From positions 186,001 through 250,000 of the forward strand of contig CAISEP010000016.1 in the NCBI GenBank assembly GCA_903884425.1: DNA of 64,000 nucleotides. Reading direction: 5' to 3'. The notes below the pieces were generated by a model that saw only the letters and a program-made list of their open reading frames with translations, did no database searches and was not told the origin of the DNA. This DNA is from an uncultured Caulobacterales bacterium. GTDB taxonomy: Bacteria > Pseudomonadota > Alphaproteobacteria > Caulobacterales > Caulobacteraceae. Each line of letters opens with the position of its first letter. The stretch's first letter is position 1. Below are positions 26,349 to 35,009 of this stretch, in pieces. The translations under genes and the position numbers were made by a program.

Positions 26349-26726
26349 TCAGGGGCGCGTCGGCTCGGTCGGCGCGCTCGCATCCGCGGCCCAGGAGAAG
26401 CCCAGCACCGCGCCCTTGACCAGGGGCAGGATCAGAAGGGTCAGGATCACCAGGGCCGGCAGGGTCACCGCCAGCACCCGCTCCGCCGGCCAGCTGGTGA
26501 TGAAGCCGAAGGCCAGCAGGGGGGCGACGATCAGGTGCCCCACGATCAGGATGGTGAAATAGGGCGGCGCGTCATCGGCGCGATAGGCCCCGTTCTCGTG
26601 GCCGCAGACATCGCAGGTGGGCCGCACCTTGAGATAGCCCTGGAACAGGTGGCCCTGACCACAATTGGGGCACTTGCGCTGCAGGCCGAGCTTCAGGCCT
26701 CTGAGAATCCGGTTTTCACCCGACAT
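26349..26726 (-). CDS. DUF983 membrane protein with zinc-ribbon motif
   Basis: A 125-residue protein. The N-terminus has two CxxC pairs (CPNCGQG and CDVCGHE) that probably bind zinc, followed by the family motif RADDAPPYFTILIVGHL and two membrane helices (IVAPLLAFGFITSW; LAVTLPALVILTLLILPLV). AAAGGA lies six bases before the ATG at 26726. DUF983 proteins are common in alphaproteobacteria, often near cytochrome oxidase or ribonuclease genes, but their function is unknown. Its 3' end is 12 bases from the peptidase stop. Confidence 0.85.
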   Translation of the reverse strand: MSGENRILRGLKLGLQRKCPNCGQGHLFQGYLKVRPTCDVCGHENGAYRADDAPPYFTILIVGHLIVAPLLAFGFITSWPAERVLAVTLPALVILTLLILPLVKGAVLGFSWAADASAPTEPTRP

Positions 26727-26915
26727 GATGTCCTTTCGTGCGGACCCCGCCGCTCGATTGACCGACAAGTAATCCCGTCTGCTGCATATTCCAAGCTCCC
26801 TCCCCGGTCAGACCGGAATGGGGCCGGCGATCCGGGGGATTCCGCTTGTGCGTCCCACGCCGGGGACTAGATTGTCGGCCGACCATGCCGACGCCTTCAC
26901 TGGAGCTTCCTCGAC

Positions 26916-27278
26916 ATGCATGCCCTCGACCGGACCCGCGACGCCATCTTTGTGGAACGCCTCCACGCCAAGTCCCTGGTCCAGGGCCTGACCTGGATCA
27001 CCACGGAGCACGAGGGCCGCTATCAGGTCCATGTGGGGGAGTTCATCGTCGAGATCGGCGAGGGCTCCGGCGATCCGGAGAATGCCGATCCGGAGATCCT
27101 GATCTGCCGTCCCGACGGCCGGGCCCTGGAGATCCTCACCCCCTCGATCCTGCCGGAATCCCGGGTGGAAGGGGTGGTTTCCCGCCGCCAGGCCTTCGGG
27201 GAGATCTACGAGGCCGCCCGGCGCATGGCGCTGGGGGTGGACAAGGTGCTGGAAGACCTGATCCTCAAACTGATGTAA
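26916..27278 (+). CDS. Conserved-looking hypothetical protein, 120 residues
   Basis: No family recognised. The protein is soluble, acidic in the middle (GEFIVEIGEGSGDPENADPEILI) and alpha-helical at the end (AFGEIYEAARRMALGVDKVLEDLILKLM). It lacks signal, membrane or metal motifs. Codon use (high third-position GC) and a GGAG ten bases before ATG support it as a real gene. It sits 43 bases before the Kdo hydroxylase-like gene on the same strand and may be cotranscribed. Confidence 0.7.
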   Translation: MHALDRTRDAIFVERLHAKSLVQGLTWITTEHEGRYQVHVGEFIVEIGEGSGDPENADPEILICRPDGRALEILTPSILPESRVEGVVSRRQAFGEIYEAARRMALGVDKVLEDLILKLM

Positions 27279-27339
27279 GTCGCGCAGGCGGGACGGCCCT
27301 GTCCCCCGCGCGGATTTCAGGATGGAACGGAGCCCCGCC

Positions 27340-28200
27340 ATGGCGCAGGTGATCGAAGCTCGGCTCGGCGACGACCCGCACAGGCTGACCGCGGCCCTCG
27401 AGGACGGTGGCCTGATCCTGCTGCGGGACACTCCCTTTCCGCTCCTTGAGGCGGAGCGGCCGCTGATCGACCCGGCGATCTTTTCCGGCGGTTCGAAGAA
27501 TGTCAGCTATGCCCCCGACACCGGCCGCCTGGGCGGCACCGGGCTGGAAGGCGAGGCGCTGGAGCGGTGCCGCGCCATGCTCGCCCGCTATGCCGCCTTT
27601 GCCCGCACCCTGCTGCAGCAGGTGGCCCCGGACTATCTGGCCACGGCGGAGCAGCGGCGCACCAGCTTCCGGCCGGGCGAGGTCTCCGTCCGGGCCCTGA
27701 GCCCGCGCAAGGACGACCGGCTGCTGCATGTGGATGCCTTTCCCGCCAATCCCAACCAGGGTCGCCGCATCCTGCGGGTCTTCACCAACGTCAATCCGGA
27801 GGGACGGGCGCGGCACTGGCGCCTGGGCGACCAGTCCTTCGAGGCCTTCGCCCGGGACTTTGCCCCGCGGCTGAAATCCGGCCCCGATGCCCTCACTGCC
27901 TCGGTGCTGCAGGCCCTGAAGATCACCAAGGGCCGCCGGACCCCCTATGACGCGGCCATGCTGCAGCTGCACGACCTGGGCAAGCTGGACGCCGGGTTCC
28001 AGGCCGGCACGCCGCAGCAGGAGCTCGAGCTGCCGGCAGGGGCCAGCTGGATCGTCTATACGGACAGCGTGCTGCACGCCGCCATGGCCGGACAGCACGC
28101 CTTCGAGCAGACCTTCCTGCTGCCTCCATCCGGCATGGCGGCACCGGAAAAGGCCCCGATCCGGATCCTGGAGCGCCTGCTGGACCGCCCCCTGGCGTGA
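27340..28200 (+). CDS. Kdo hydroxylase family protein (Fe(II)/2-oxoglutarate dioxygenase)
   Basis: KdoO enzymes hydroxylate the 3-position of Kdo in lipid A-core using Fe(II) and 2-oxoglutarate. The 286-residue protein has the iron-binding H130 and D132 in LLHVDAFPANPNQGRRILRVFTNVN (shown in part: HVDAFP) and the distal H246 in DSVLHAAMAGQHAFEQTF. The start region GGSKNVSYAP also fits the family. I choose the ATG at 27340, which has GGAG eight bases upstream. Activity on Kdo is family knowledge; no LPS genes are nearby. Confidence 0.85.
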   Translation: MAQVIEARLGDDPHRLTAALEDGGLILLRDTPFPLLEAERPLIDPAIFSGGSKNVSYAPDTGRLGGTGLEGEALERCRAMLARYAAFARTLLQQVAPDYLATAEQRRTSFRPGEVSVRALSPRKDDRLLHVDAFPANPNQGRRILRVFTNVNPEGRARHWRLGDQSFEAFARDFAPRLKSGPDALTASVLQALKITKGRRTPYDAAMLQLHDLGKLDAGFQAGTPQQELELPAGASWIVYTDSVLHAAMAGQHAFEQTFLLPPSGMAAPEKAPIRILERLLDRPLA

Positions 28201-28205
28201 GCCCC

Positions 28206-28224
28206 CTGTAAATGCGAGTTACAG
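28206..28224. promoter_or_regulatory. Inverted repeat upstream of the DUF350 gene
   Basis: CTGTAA (28206-28211), seven bases, TTACAG (28219-28224) is a perfect inverted repeat in a short AT-rich island that continues into GTTAACC and ATATGTAATC. It lies just after the dioxygenase stop and about 100 bases before the DUF350 start, a plausible operator place. Which regulator binds is unknown. Confidence 0.35.
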
Positions 28225-28326
28225 TTAACCATATGTAATCACGCCTCTTTGGGGAGGACGCTTGCGTCCGGCGGGACCCTGTGGTGCCGTCCGGCGGTCG
28301 CGTATCTGACAGGTTCGAGGTCGTTC

Positions 28327-28749
28327 ATGTCCACCCCTCCGGAAATCATTGCGTTCGTGGCGGGATTTCCGATCCTTCTGGCCCATCTGGGCATCGGACT
28401 GCTGGCCTTCGTGGTCTGGGCCTTCGTCTACACCCTGTGCTCCCGCGGGCAGGAGATCAGCCAGATCCGCGACGGCAACCAGGGCTCCGCGGTGCTCTAC
28501 GGGGTGACCCTGCTGGGCCTGGCCCTGCCCCTGGCCCGCGCCCTGACCTCGGCCAATGGCTGGCTCGACATGGCGGTGTGGAGCGGGGCCGCGGGCCTCG
28601 TCCAGCTGACGCTCTATGCCGTGACCGATCTCGTCCTGGCGGGTCTCAGCGGCCGGGTGCGCGACACCGGGGACGTGTCCGCCGCCGTGCTGCTGGGCGC
28701 GGCGCGGCTGGCGACGGCCTGGCTGTTCAGCGCCGCCCTCGCCCTCTGA
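28327..28749 (+). CDS. DUF350 membrane protein
   Basis: A 140-residue protein with four hydrophobic helices (IIAFVAGFPILLAHLGIGLLAFVVWAFVY region onward). The DUF350 pattern is visible as QISQIRDGNQGSAVLYGVTLLGLALPLA, with a conserved G-N-x-x-A in the second unit. DUF350/YjfL proteins are inner-membrane and uncharacterised. The ATG at 28327 is used; an upstream in-frame start adds a non-conserved leader. The protease-like gene follows after 7 bases, indicating an operon. Confidence 0.8.
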   Translation: MSTPPEIIAFVAGFPILLAHLGIGLLAFVVWAFVYTLCSRGQEISQIRDGNQGSAVLYGVTLLGLALPLARALTSANGWLDMAVWSGAAGLVQLTLYAVTDLVLAGLSGRVRDTGDVSAAVLLGAARLATAWLFSAALAL

Positions 28750-28756
28750 GCCGGCC

Positions 28757-29602
28757 ATGCGCCTGCCGCCGCCCATCGTGATCTTCCCCCTGGCCACGGC
28801 CCTTCTGGCGGTGGTGGCCCTGGCGCTCCGCAGCCATCACGATGCCCCGGCCGTGGCCCCGCTGCCGCCCAATGCCCAGGCCCTGGCGGACCTGACCCAG
28901 ATCGACTTCCTGGCCCTGCGCACCCCGCCGAAGGACCGGCTGCGGCTGGTCCGCGGTGCCGCGGCCTCGGTCTCCGACCGGGGCGTGTGGATCACCGATG
29001 CGGCGGTGGTGGCCAAGTGCCATGCGCCGATGCTGATGGCGACCCCGCTCCGGGGCCTGCCCGCCCGGGTCGTCGGGCCGCCGGTGGAGGGCCTGGTGGT
29101 GCTGACGACCTCGGCCGGGGCCCCCGCCCTGCCCCTGGGCGAGCGCCGCCTGGACCGGTCGGAGCGCGCCTTCACCCTCGGCTTTCCCCGTCAGGCCCCG
29201 GGGGAACTGACGGCCAAGGCGCTCGGCCATGCCGCGGGTTCGGCCGGGTCGGACATCTATGCCGAGACGGGCCGCACCGACGGTCTGGGGGATGCCGTGG
29301 GCAGCGGCCTGATGTCCATCGCCGGGACCCCGGTGCTGGACGAGGCCGGACGTCTGGTGGGCGTGGCCGTGAAGGAGGCGTCCCGCCGGGGCATCGTCAT
29401 CGCCCACCCGCTGGCCAGCGTGAAGCGGGCGCTGGCCGCGGCCCACGTCCGTCCGTCCCCGGGGGCGGAGGGGCGCCCGGTGACCGTGGACAATTACGGG
29501 ATCGTGGCGGACACCCTGCGCCTGAACGGCACCGTGTCGGCGGTGGTCTGCACCGACAGGACGGACGGCGCGCTCAACGTTCTTCGTGAAATCGGTCGTT
29601 GA
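28757..29602 (+). CDS. Membrane-anchored degenerate trypsin-like (HtrA-fold) protein
   Basis: A 281-residue protein with one N-terminal helix (residues 5-23) and a region that looks like a chymotrypsin-fold protease. GVWITDAAVVAKCHAP resembles the segment around the catalytic His but lacks a His-Val pair in the right place, and GLMSIAGTPVLDEAGRLVGVAVK resembles the GNSGGPL region but has no serine nucleophile there. It is therefore probably a non-catalytic relative. It follows the DUF350 gene by seven bases, and its last 29 bases overlap convergent ptsH. The fold call is by eye and tentative. Confidence 0.55.
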   Translation: MRLPPPIVIFPLATALLAVVALALRSHHDAPAVAPLPPNAQALADLTQIDFLALRTPPKDRLRLVRGAAASVSDRGVWITDAAVVAKCHAPMLMATPLRGLPARVVGPPVEGLVVLTTSAGAPALPLGERRLDRSERAFTLGFPRQAPGELTAKALGHAAGSAGSDIYAETGRTDGLGDAVGSGLMSIAGTPVLDEAGRLVGVAVKEASRRGIVIAHPLASVKRALAAAHVRPSPGAEGRPVTVDNYGIVADTLRLNGTVSAVVCTDRTDGALNVLREIGR

Positions 29603-29855
29603 TCAGCTGGACCAGGGTCTCCACCGCCGTCTCGGCGTCGGGCCCCTCGGCGGTGATCTCGATGACCGTGCCGATTCCGGCCGCCAGCATCATCAGGCCC
29701 ATGATCGACTGGGCGTCCACGGTCTGACCGTCCCGGCTGACCTTGATCTCCGCGTCGAACTGGGCGGCGGTCTTGACGAACTTCGCCGAGGCGCGGGCAT
29801 GCAGTCCGCGCTCGTTGATGATCTCCACCTCTCGCGAGACGGGGCTGTCCGTCAT
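29574..29855 (-). CDS. ptsH: HPr phosphocarrier protein (nitrogen-type PTS)
   Basis: HPr passes phosphate from EI to EIIA. The 93-residue protein has the phosphorylatable His in RGLHARAS (H19) and the HprK target Ser in AQSIMGLMMLAAG (S50). It overlaps the EIIA gene by ATGA and ends the leftward operon chvI-chvG-hprK-EIIA-HPr. In alphaproteobacteria this HPr works in the regulatory PTS, linking metabolic state to the sensor kinase, and no sugar permease is nearby. Identity is firm. Confidence 0.93.
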   Translation of the reverse strand: MTDSPVSREVEIINERGLHARASAKFVKTAAQFDAEIKVSRDGQTVDAQSIMGLMMLAAGIGTVIEITAEGPDAETAVETLVQLINDRFHEER

Positions 29856-30256
29856 TTCTCCCCCGACAGGACATAGGACGCGACGCTGATGTACTTGCGC
29901 CCGGCGTCCTGGGCGGCGGCGACGCAGACCGCCAGCGGCTCGCGCCCGCGGACACTGGCCAGCTTGATCAGCATGGGAAGGTTGAGGCCGGCAATCACCT
30001 CGGCCTGGGTCTCGTCCATCACCGAAATGGCCAGGTTGGAGGGCGTGCCGCCGAACATGTCGGTGAGCAGGATCACCCCGTCCCCCGAATTCACCGACAG
30101 GGCCGCGCGCACGATGTCCCCGCGGCGACGTTCCATGTCGTCATCGGGTCCGATGGATATGGCGACCAGTTGGGACTGGGCTCCGACCACGTGCTCCATG
30201 GCGGCCACGAACTCTTCCGCGAGGCGCCCGTGGGTGACGATCACAAGACCGATCAT
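29852..30256 (-). CDS. PTS EIIA component, mannose family (PtsM-like)
   Basis: A 134-residue cytosolic EIIA-Man domain without B, C or D partners. The active-site His is in VIVTHGRLAEEF (H9), and LTDMFGGTPSNLAISVM is the family core. The ATG at 30256 has AGGAAGG directly upstream; the longer form adds only MGGVLQEEG-like residues translated from that ribosome site. It overlaps ptsH by four bases. Such lone EIIA-Man proteins are part of the alphaproteobacterial regulatory PTS. Confidence 0.92.
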   Translation of the reverse strand: MIGLVIVTHGRLAEEFVAAMEHVVGAQSQLVAISIGPDDDMERRRGDIVRAALSVNSGDGVILLTDMFGGTPSNLAISVMDETQAEVIAGLNLPMLIKLASVRGREPLAVCVAAAQDAGRKYISVASYVLSGEK

Positions 30257-30359
30257 ACCTTCCTCTTGGAGGACGCCCCCCACCGCTCCGGCACCTCATC
30301 CCCAAGGCCCCGTTCGGCTGCTTTGATACGCCGGTTATCCGGTCTGTCAAACAGCGACG

Positions 30360-30800
30360 TTACGGCAGTCCGGCCAACCGGTTGATCCGCGCCACGGCGG
30401 ACGCCTCGCAGGCCGTGACCCGGGCCAGGGGGAGGGCCACGCCCAGAACCCCGGCCGTCTGCGGTTCCGGCACCCGGTCGAGGGGCGCACCGGGGGCCAG
30501 ACAGTCGATGCAGAGGTGGATTGCGCTCCACGCCCGTTCCCGGTCTGCGCAGAGGACCCCCTGCCCGCGAAGCTCGATCAGGCCGGACAGGGCCGCCGGT
30601 GCCCGCCCGAACAGCTGCCCGCGGTCGGTCCAGACCCGGACCCGGTCGTCGGCCACCAGCCACCAGCCGTCCGCGATCAGCCGCAGCGCCAGATCGCTCT
30701 TGCCCACGCCGGAGGGCCCCCGCAGCAGCACGCCCCGCCAGTCCCCGGCCCGAAGGCGCGTGACCAGGGTGGCGTGGAGGATCGGCGGGGCGTCGCTCAA
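30360..30800 (-). CDS. hprK: Short HPr kinase/phosphorylase HprK
   Basis: HprK phosphorylates the regulatory Ser of HPr. This 146-residue protein is the truncated alphaproteobacterial form that keeps only the C-terminal kinase domain: Walker A GPSGVGKS at 28-35, the LVADDRV segment, and LIELRGQGVL. The start is TTG at 30800, overlapping the chvG stop as TTGA. rapZ, often found between hprK and the EIIA gene in related genomes, is missing: the next gene starts about 100 bases on. Confidence 0.9.
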   Translation of the reverse strand: MSDAPPILHATLVTRLRAGDWRGVLLRGPSGVGKSDLALRLIADGWWLVADDRVRVWTDRGQLFGRAPAALSGLIELRGQGVLCADRERAWSAIHLCIDCLAPGAPLDRVPEPQTAGVLGVALPLARVTACEASAVARINRLAGLP

Positions 30801-32434
30801 GCCCGGCGTTCCGGCAGGGTGACGGTGAACCGCGCCCCCAGCACCGCACCGTCGGGACCGAGACGGTTCTCTGCCCTGATCCGCCCGCCATGGGCCTCGA
30901 CGATCTGCCGGGCGATGGACAGGCCCAGGCCGGAATTGCCGCCGAAGGCCTGCCCCCGCGGGCGCGCGGTGTAGAAGCGCTCGAAGATGGTCTCGAGATT
31001 CTCCGCCGGAATGCCCGGACCGTCATCCTCCACCCGCACCACCGCCGCGGTCCGGCCCGACCGGTCCGTGGCCTCCCGGGTCAGGCGCACCCGCACCACG
31101 CCCCCGGCGGGACTGAAGCTGCGGGCATTGTCGATCAGGTTGCGGAAGACCTGGCCGAAGGGGGATTCCCGTCCGCTGACCAGGACGCCGTCACCGCCGG
31201 TGGGCAGTTCCAGGCTGACACTGGGGGCGTCTCCGGTCTCCTCGAGGGTGTAGGTGCCGACAATGTCGGTCAGCAGGCGGTCCAGGGCCACGCTCCGCGG
31301 TGCCTCCCGCGACAGCTCCGCATCGATGCGCGAGGCATTGGAAATGTCGGTGATCAGTCGGTCCATGCGCCGCACGTCCGACTTCAGGATGCCCATCAGC
31401 CGGTTGCGGACCGGGCTGTCCGGCGGGGCCATCTCCAGGGTCTCCACCGCCGAGCGGATCGAGGTCAGGGGGTTCTTGATCTCGTGGGCCACGTCGGCGG
31501 CGAACCGGTCGATGGCGTCCAGCCGGGCGGACAGGGTCTCGGTCATGCTTTCCAGGGACCGGGTCAGGTCCCCCAGCTCGTCCCCGCGGGAGGCCAGGTC
31601 CGGCAGGGACATGGCCCGGGCCCGGGCCAGGCGCACGCTGTCCGCCGCCCGAGCCAGCCGCAGCACCGGCCGCGCCACCAGCCGGTCCAGCAGCACGGCG
31701 GAGACCAGCATGACGAAGATGGCGATGAGGATGAAGGGCACCATGGTCATGCGCTGGGCGGTGACGATCTCGTCCACTCCGCCGGCCTCCACGGTCAGCA
31801 CTCCCAGCACCCGCTGGACGTTCTGGATCGGGATGGAGACGCTGACCAGGCGTCCGCCGGACTCGGATTCCCGCAGGTGCGCCACCTTGCGACCGGCCAG
31901 GGCCTCGCGCACCTCCGCCTGTTCGGAGGCATGGGCGGCCGCCGCCCGCCGGGCCTCGTTGTCCAGCCCGAAGGGAAGCTCGAGGCCGGGCCGATGGGCC
32001 GGCTTGAGGCTGCGTTCCAGCACCCGGTCGGCGATCACGTCGGTATCGGCCAGCAGCTTGCCACTGGCGTCATAGAGGCGGGCACGCTCCGTCGCGGGCA
32101 GTCCCAGCAGGGTCAGGATGGCCACCGCCCGGTCCGGAATCATCCGGGGTTCCGGCTCGCCCTCGGTGGCGGCGCTGACGATGGCATAGGACAGCAGCTG
32201 GCTCTGGGTGGTCAGGCTGTCCAGCCGTGCGGTGACCAGGCCCCGGCGGAACTCGTTGAACACCAGGGCCCCGGCGATCAGCACCACCATGCCCAGAAGG
32301 TTCAGCAGCAGAATCAGCCGCCCCAGCCGCGATCCCGTCAGGGGAATGCGGTCCGCGGCCCGCCGCCCGCGGGAGGCGGTGCCGAGCCTGGCCCCGGCGG
32401 GCTCAGGATTCCCGATATCGGTAGCCAACGCCAT
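30797..32434 (-). CDS. chvG: Sensor histidine kinase ChvG
   Basis: ChvG senses envelope/acid stress and phosphorylates ChvI. In 545 residues: a cytosolic leader, membrane helix at 38-59, a ~170-residue periplasmic sensor (stimulus-sensing domain, with [14 protein letters not shown] near 121-134), a second helix at 231-249, HAMP, the phosphoacceptor His in [13 protein letters not shown] (H317), and a HATPase domain with [11 protein letters not shown] and VEDDGPGIP. It starts 32 bases inside chvI. Length and layout match ChvG/ExoS. Confidence 0.93.
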   Translation of the reverse strand: MALATDIGNPEPAGARLGTASRGRRAADRIPLTGSRLGRLILLLNLLGMVVLIAGALVFNEFRRGLVTARLDSLTTQSQLLSYAIVSAATEGEPEPRMIPDRAVAILTLLGLPATERARLYDASGKLLADTDVIADRVLERSLKPAHRPGLELPFGLDNEARRAAAAHASEQAEVREALAGRKVAHLRESESGGRLVSVSIPIQNVQRVLGVLTVEAGGVDEIVTAQRMTMVPFILIAIFVMLVSAVLLDRLVARPVLRLARAADSVRLARARAMSLPDLASRGDELGDLTRSLESMTETLSARLDAIDRFAADVAHEIKNPLTSIRSAVETLEMAPPDSPVRNRLMGILKSDVRRMDRLITDISNASRIDAELSREAPRSVALDRLLTDIVGTYTLEETGDAPSVSLELPTGGDGVLVSGRESPFGQVFRNLIDNARSFSPAGGVVRVRLTREATDRSGRTAAVVRVEDDGPGIPAENLETIFERFYTARPRGQAFGGNSGLGLSIARQIVEAHGGRIRAENRLGPDGAVLGARFTVTLPERRA

Positions 32435-33128
32435 ACAGGGTCTCGATCGCGTCGAACTCGTTGTCCACCTGGCGGAACTTCTTGCGCATCCGCTTCACAT
32501 GGCTGTCGATGGTCCGGTCGTCCACATAGACCTGATCGTCATAGGCCGCGTCCATCAGGTTGTCCCGGCTCTTCACGAAGCCCGGCCGCTGGGCGAGGGA
32601 CTGCAGCAGCAGGAACTCCGTCACGGTCAGCTTCACCGGCTTGCCGTCCCACAGGCAGTCGTGCCGGGCGGGATCGAGGGTCAGCTTGCCGCGCTTCAGG
32701 GCCTTGGAGGCCGCGGCCGCGGCGGGGGGGTTGCTGCCCAGTTCCAGCTGGTCCTCGGCATCTTCCGGCCGGGAGCGGCGCAGCACCGCCTTCACCCGCT
32801 CGATCAGCAGGCGCTGGGAGAAGGGCTTGTGGATGTAGTCGTCGGCCCCGAGGTTGAAGCCGAGGATCTCGTCGATCTCCTCGTCCTTGGAGGTCAGCAT
32901 GATCACCGGGATGGCGGAGGTCTGGCGCAGGCGGCGCAGCAGCTCCATCCCGTCCATCCGCGGCATCTTCACGTCGAGGATGGCCAGGTCCGGCGGATCG
33001 GATTCCAGGGCGGCCAGCCCGGAGGCCCCGTCGAAATAGGACGTCACCTCGTGTCCGTGGCTTTCCAGCGCCAGGGAAACCGAGGCCACAATGTTCTCAT
33101 CGTCGTCGACTAGGGTGATCTTCGCCAT
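32403..33128 (-). CDS. chvI: Response regulator ChvI
   Basis: A 241-residue OmpR-type regulator, partner of ChvG. The receiver domain has acidic residues at VDDDENI, phosphoacceptor D52 in [11 protein letters not shown], and K in HKPFSQ. A linker rich in Ala/Glu joins a winged-helix domain ending with [16 protein letters not shown] and LYGVGYRY. The ATG at 33128 gives the standard [10 protein letters not shown] start; a longer frame adds 33 unlikely residues. Transcribed leftward, divergent from the 571-residue hypothetical gene, with a perfect CtrA box between them. Confidence 0.94.
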   Translation of the reverse strand: MAKITLVDDDENIVASVSLALESHGHEVTSYFDGASGLAALESDPPDLAILDVKMPRMDGMELLRRLRQTSAIPVIMLTSKDEEIDEILGFNLGADDYIHKPFSQRLLIERVKAVLRRSRPEDAEDQLELGSNPPAAAAASKALKRGKLTLDPARHDCLWDGKPVKLTVTEFLLLQSLAQRPGFVKSRDNLMDAAYDDQVYVDDRTIDSHVKRMRKKFRQVDNEFDAIETLYGVGYRYRES

Positions 33129-33216
33129 TTGCTCGCCGTTGGGGGAGGTCGTGAGATGGGTCGTCAGAGGAAATTGCAGGGAGGATCGCGGTGACGACCC
33201 CCGAGTTGATGGGGGA

Positions 33217-33231
33217 TTAAGTCGCATTTAA
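33217..33231. promoter_or_regulatory. Perfect TTAA-N7-TTAA CtrA box between chvI and the 571-residue gene
   Basis: TTAA-GTCGCAT-TTAA exactly fits the CtrA core on both strands. It lies 27 bases before the rightward start at 33258 and 89 bases before chvI. A site so close to the 33258 start would overlap its leader or promoter. In DNA this GC-rich a perfect match is unlikely by chance. Confidence 0.65.
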
Positions 33232-33257
33232 GCCAATTCAGCGACTGTCTGGAGACC

Positions 33258-34973
33258 ATGTCAAATGCCCAGGTCCATTTCGAACTCTTCATCCGGCGAA
33301 ACGCCGCGGATGGCTGGGTTCTGCACCTTGCCAGCGAGGACCGGCAGGCCTGCCTGGAGACCGCCAGGGAGCTGATGGCCAGCCGCAAGGCCATCGCCGT
33401 GCGGGTCAGCAAGGAGACCCTGGACGAGGAGACCCGGGGGTACCGCTCCGTCGTGATCCTGTCCGAAGGCATGGTGGAGATCGTCAAGGCCAAGCGTCCC
33501 CGGCTGGAGGACGAGACGCCGCTCTGCGTCGCGCCGGCGGACCTCTACACGGTCCACGCCCGGGATGTCATCAACCGCCTGCTGGAGGGCTGGCTGCGGC
33601 GCAAGACCGTGACGGCCTTCGAGCTGCTGCACCGACCGGACCTGGTGGAGCAGCTCGACGCCTCCGGCGTGGAGATCCAGCACGCCATCCAGAAGATCGC
33701 CATTCCCGAGGCCCAGGCCCGGGGCATTTCCGTCCACCAGCTGATCCGCGGGTTCCAGACCCTGGTGGAGCAGGCCATCGAGCGGGTGATCAAGGACGGC
33801 CGCAAGAAGACCTTCGCCAAGGTGACGCCGGAGACCTTTCCGGAGGTGCTGGCGACCCTGCAGGACCATCCGGACCGGAGCTACCTGCTGGGCGGCGGCG
33901 TGGCGCACTATCTGGGGGCCGCCACCAACTGGCCGGACAAACTGGGTCGCCTGCTGGACCTGGCGGACTCCGCCCCGGCCATGGGCAAGGGCCGGGCCAT
34001 CGCCTTCTTCGTGCTGGAGCAGGTGCTGACGGAGATGCTCAGCTCCCGGCCGGCCATGACCGCCTTCCTCAGCCCGGCAAAGGACCTGGGCGCGCAGCTG
34101 GGGGCCATGGTGCGCCTAGCTGCCGATGACGTGGTGGAGGCCGTGTCCCGCGCCGATCCGCAGATCCAGACCCTGATCCCGCGGCTGGAGGGCCAGACCG
34201 CAAGGCTCGGCGCCCATCTCGCCGGCGATGCCTTCATGACGGTGCGGATGACGGTGATCAAGCGGGTCATCCATGAGCTGTCCGGCCCCCGCCGCCTGCG
34301 TCCCGACGACGCCCAGGGGGAGATCAACATCCTGCGGGCCCTGGCCATGAGCCTGTCGGCGGCCTCCGGGCGGCTGGTGAGCCTCGAGGACGTGGAGGCC
34401 GCGGTGACCGAGCGGTCCCGCAGCCTGGTGACCGGGGACTTCGTCAACAGCTTCCTGCAGACCTCCACCACTGCCCTGGCCGAGGCCGCGGCCCTGGTGC
34501 GGCTGGCGGACAATGTGACCGGCCCCGCCAACAAGCGGGAGGCCGCCCGCTGGATCGCCTCCATCGTCGGCGCGCTGAAGTTCGAGCGGGAGCTGCGCTC
34601 CACCGCGGACTCGCCCCTGTCCAAGCTCCAGACCCTGGCCGACCTGCAGCGGTCCCTGCGCAAGGCCGGACTGACGGAAAGCGATGCCCTGACCTCGATC
34701 AGCAAGATCGGCGAGATCGGTGGCCTGGTGGAGTCCGACGTGAAGCTGGTCCAGGTGGTGTCCCGCTCGCCGGCCCCGCCGGTCCAGCGGCTGGTCATCC
34801 TGCTACGCATGGCGGCGGGAGAGACCGCGCCGCTGGGCCCCTGCGCCGACCGGGCCAAGGCGGAGGTGCTGCGCCAGCTGCGCACGCCGGAGGTGCGCTC
34901 CGCCCTGGCCGCCTCGCCGCAGCAGTTCGAGCAGGTCCGCGGCCTGATGACGGCCATCGGACTGGCGGCCTGA
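33258..34973 (+). CDS. Large uncharacterised soluble protein, 571 residues
   Basis: No family recognised. Residues 1-75 look like a compact alpha/beta domain (HFELFIRRNAADGWVLHLAS; IAVRVSKETLDEETRGYRS). Residues 95-571 are almost all alpha-helical with many Ala, Leu, Arg and Asp, without signal peptide, membrane helix, zinc motif or nucleotide site that I can see. The gene has typical codon use and stands alone. It is divergent from chvI, 26 bases from a perfect CtrA box, so cell-cycle control is plausible. A helical scaffold or adaptor is a guess. Confidence 0.75.
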   Translation: MSNAQVHFELFIRRNAADGWVLHLASEDRQACLETARELMASRKAIAVRVSKETLDEETRGYRSVVILSEGMVEIVKAKRPRLEDETPLCVAPADLYTVHARDVINRLLEGWLRRKTVTAFELLHRPDLVEQLDASGVEIQHAIQKIAIPEAQARGISVHQLIRGFQTLVEQAIERVIKDGRKKTFAKVTPETFPEVLATLQDHPDRSYLLGGGVAHYLGAATNWPDKLGRLLDLADSAPAMGKGRAIAFFVLEQVLTEMLSSRPAMTAFLSPAKDLGAQLGAMVRLAADDVVEAVSRADPQIQTLIPRLEGQTARLGAHLAGDAFMTVRMTVIKRVIHELSGPRRLRPDDAQGEINILRALAMSLSAASGRLVSLEDVEAAVTERSRSLVTGDFVNSFLQTSTTALAEAAALVRLADNVTGPANKREAARWIASIVGALKFERELRSTADSPLSKLQTLADLQRSLRKAGLTESDALTSISKIGEIGGLVESDVKLVQVVSRSPAPPVQRLVILLRMAAGETAPLGPCADRAKAEVLRQLRTPEVRSALAASPQQFEQVRGLMTAIGLAA

Positions 34974-35009
34974 CCCGACACCACCGCGGGTGCCGGTGGC
35001 GCGGGCAGA

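Noticed and set aside
28225-28240. CtrA box at GTTAACCATATGTAATC
   Set aside because: Only one good half-site; the other has two mismatches at the right spacing.
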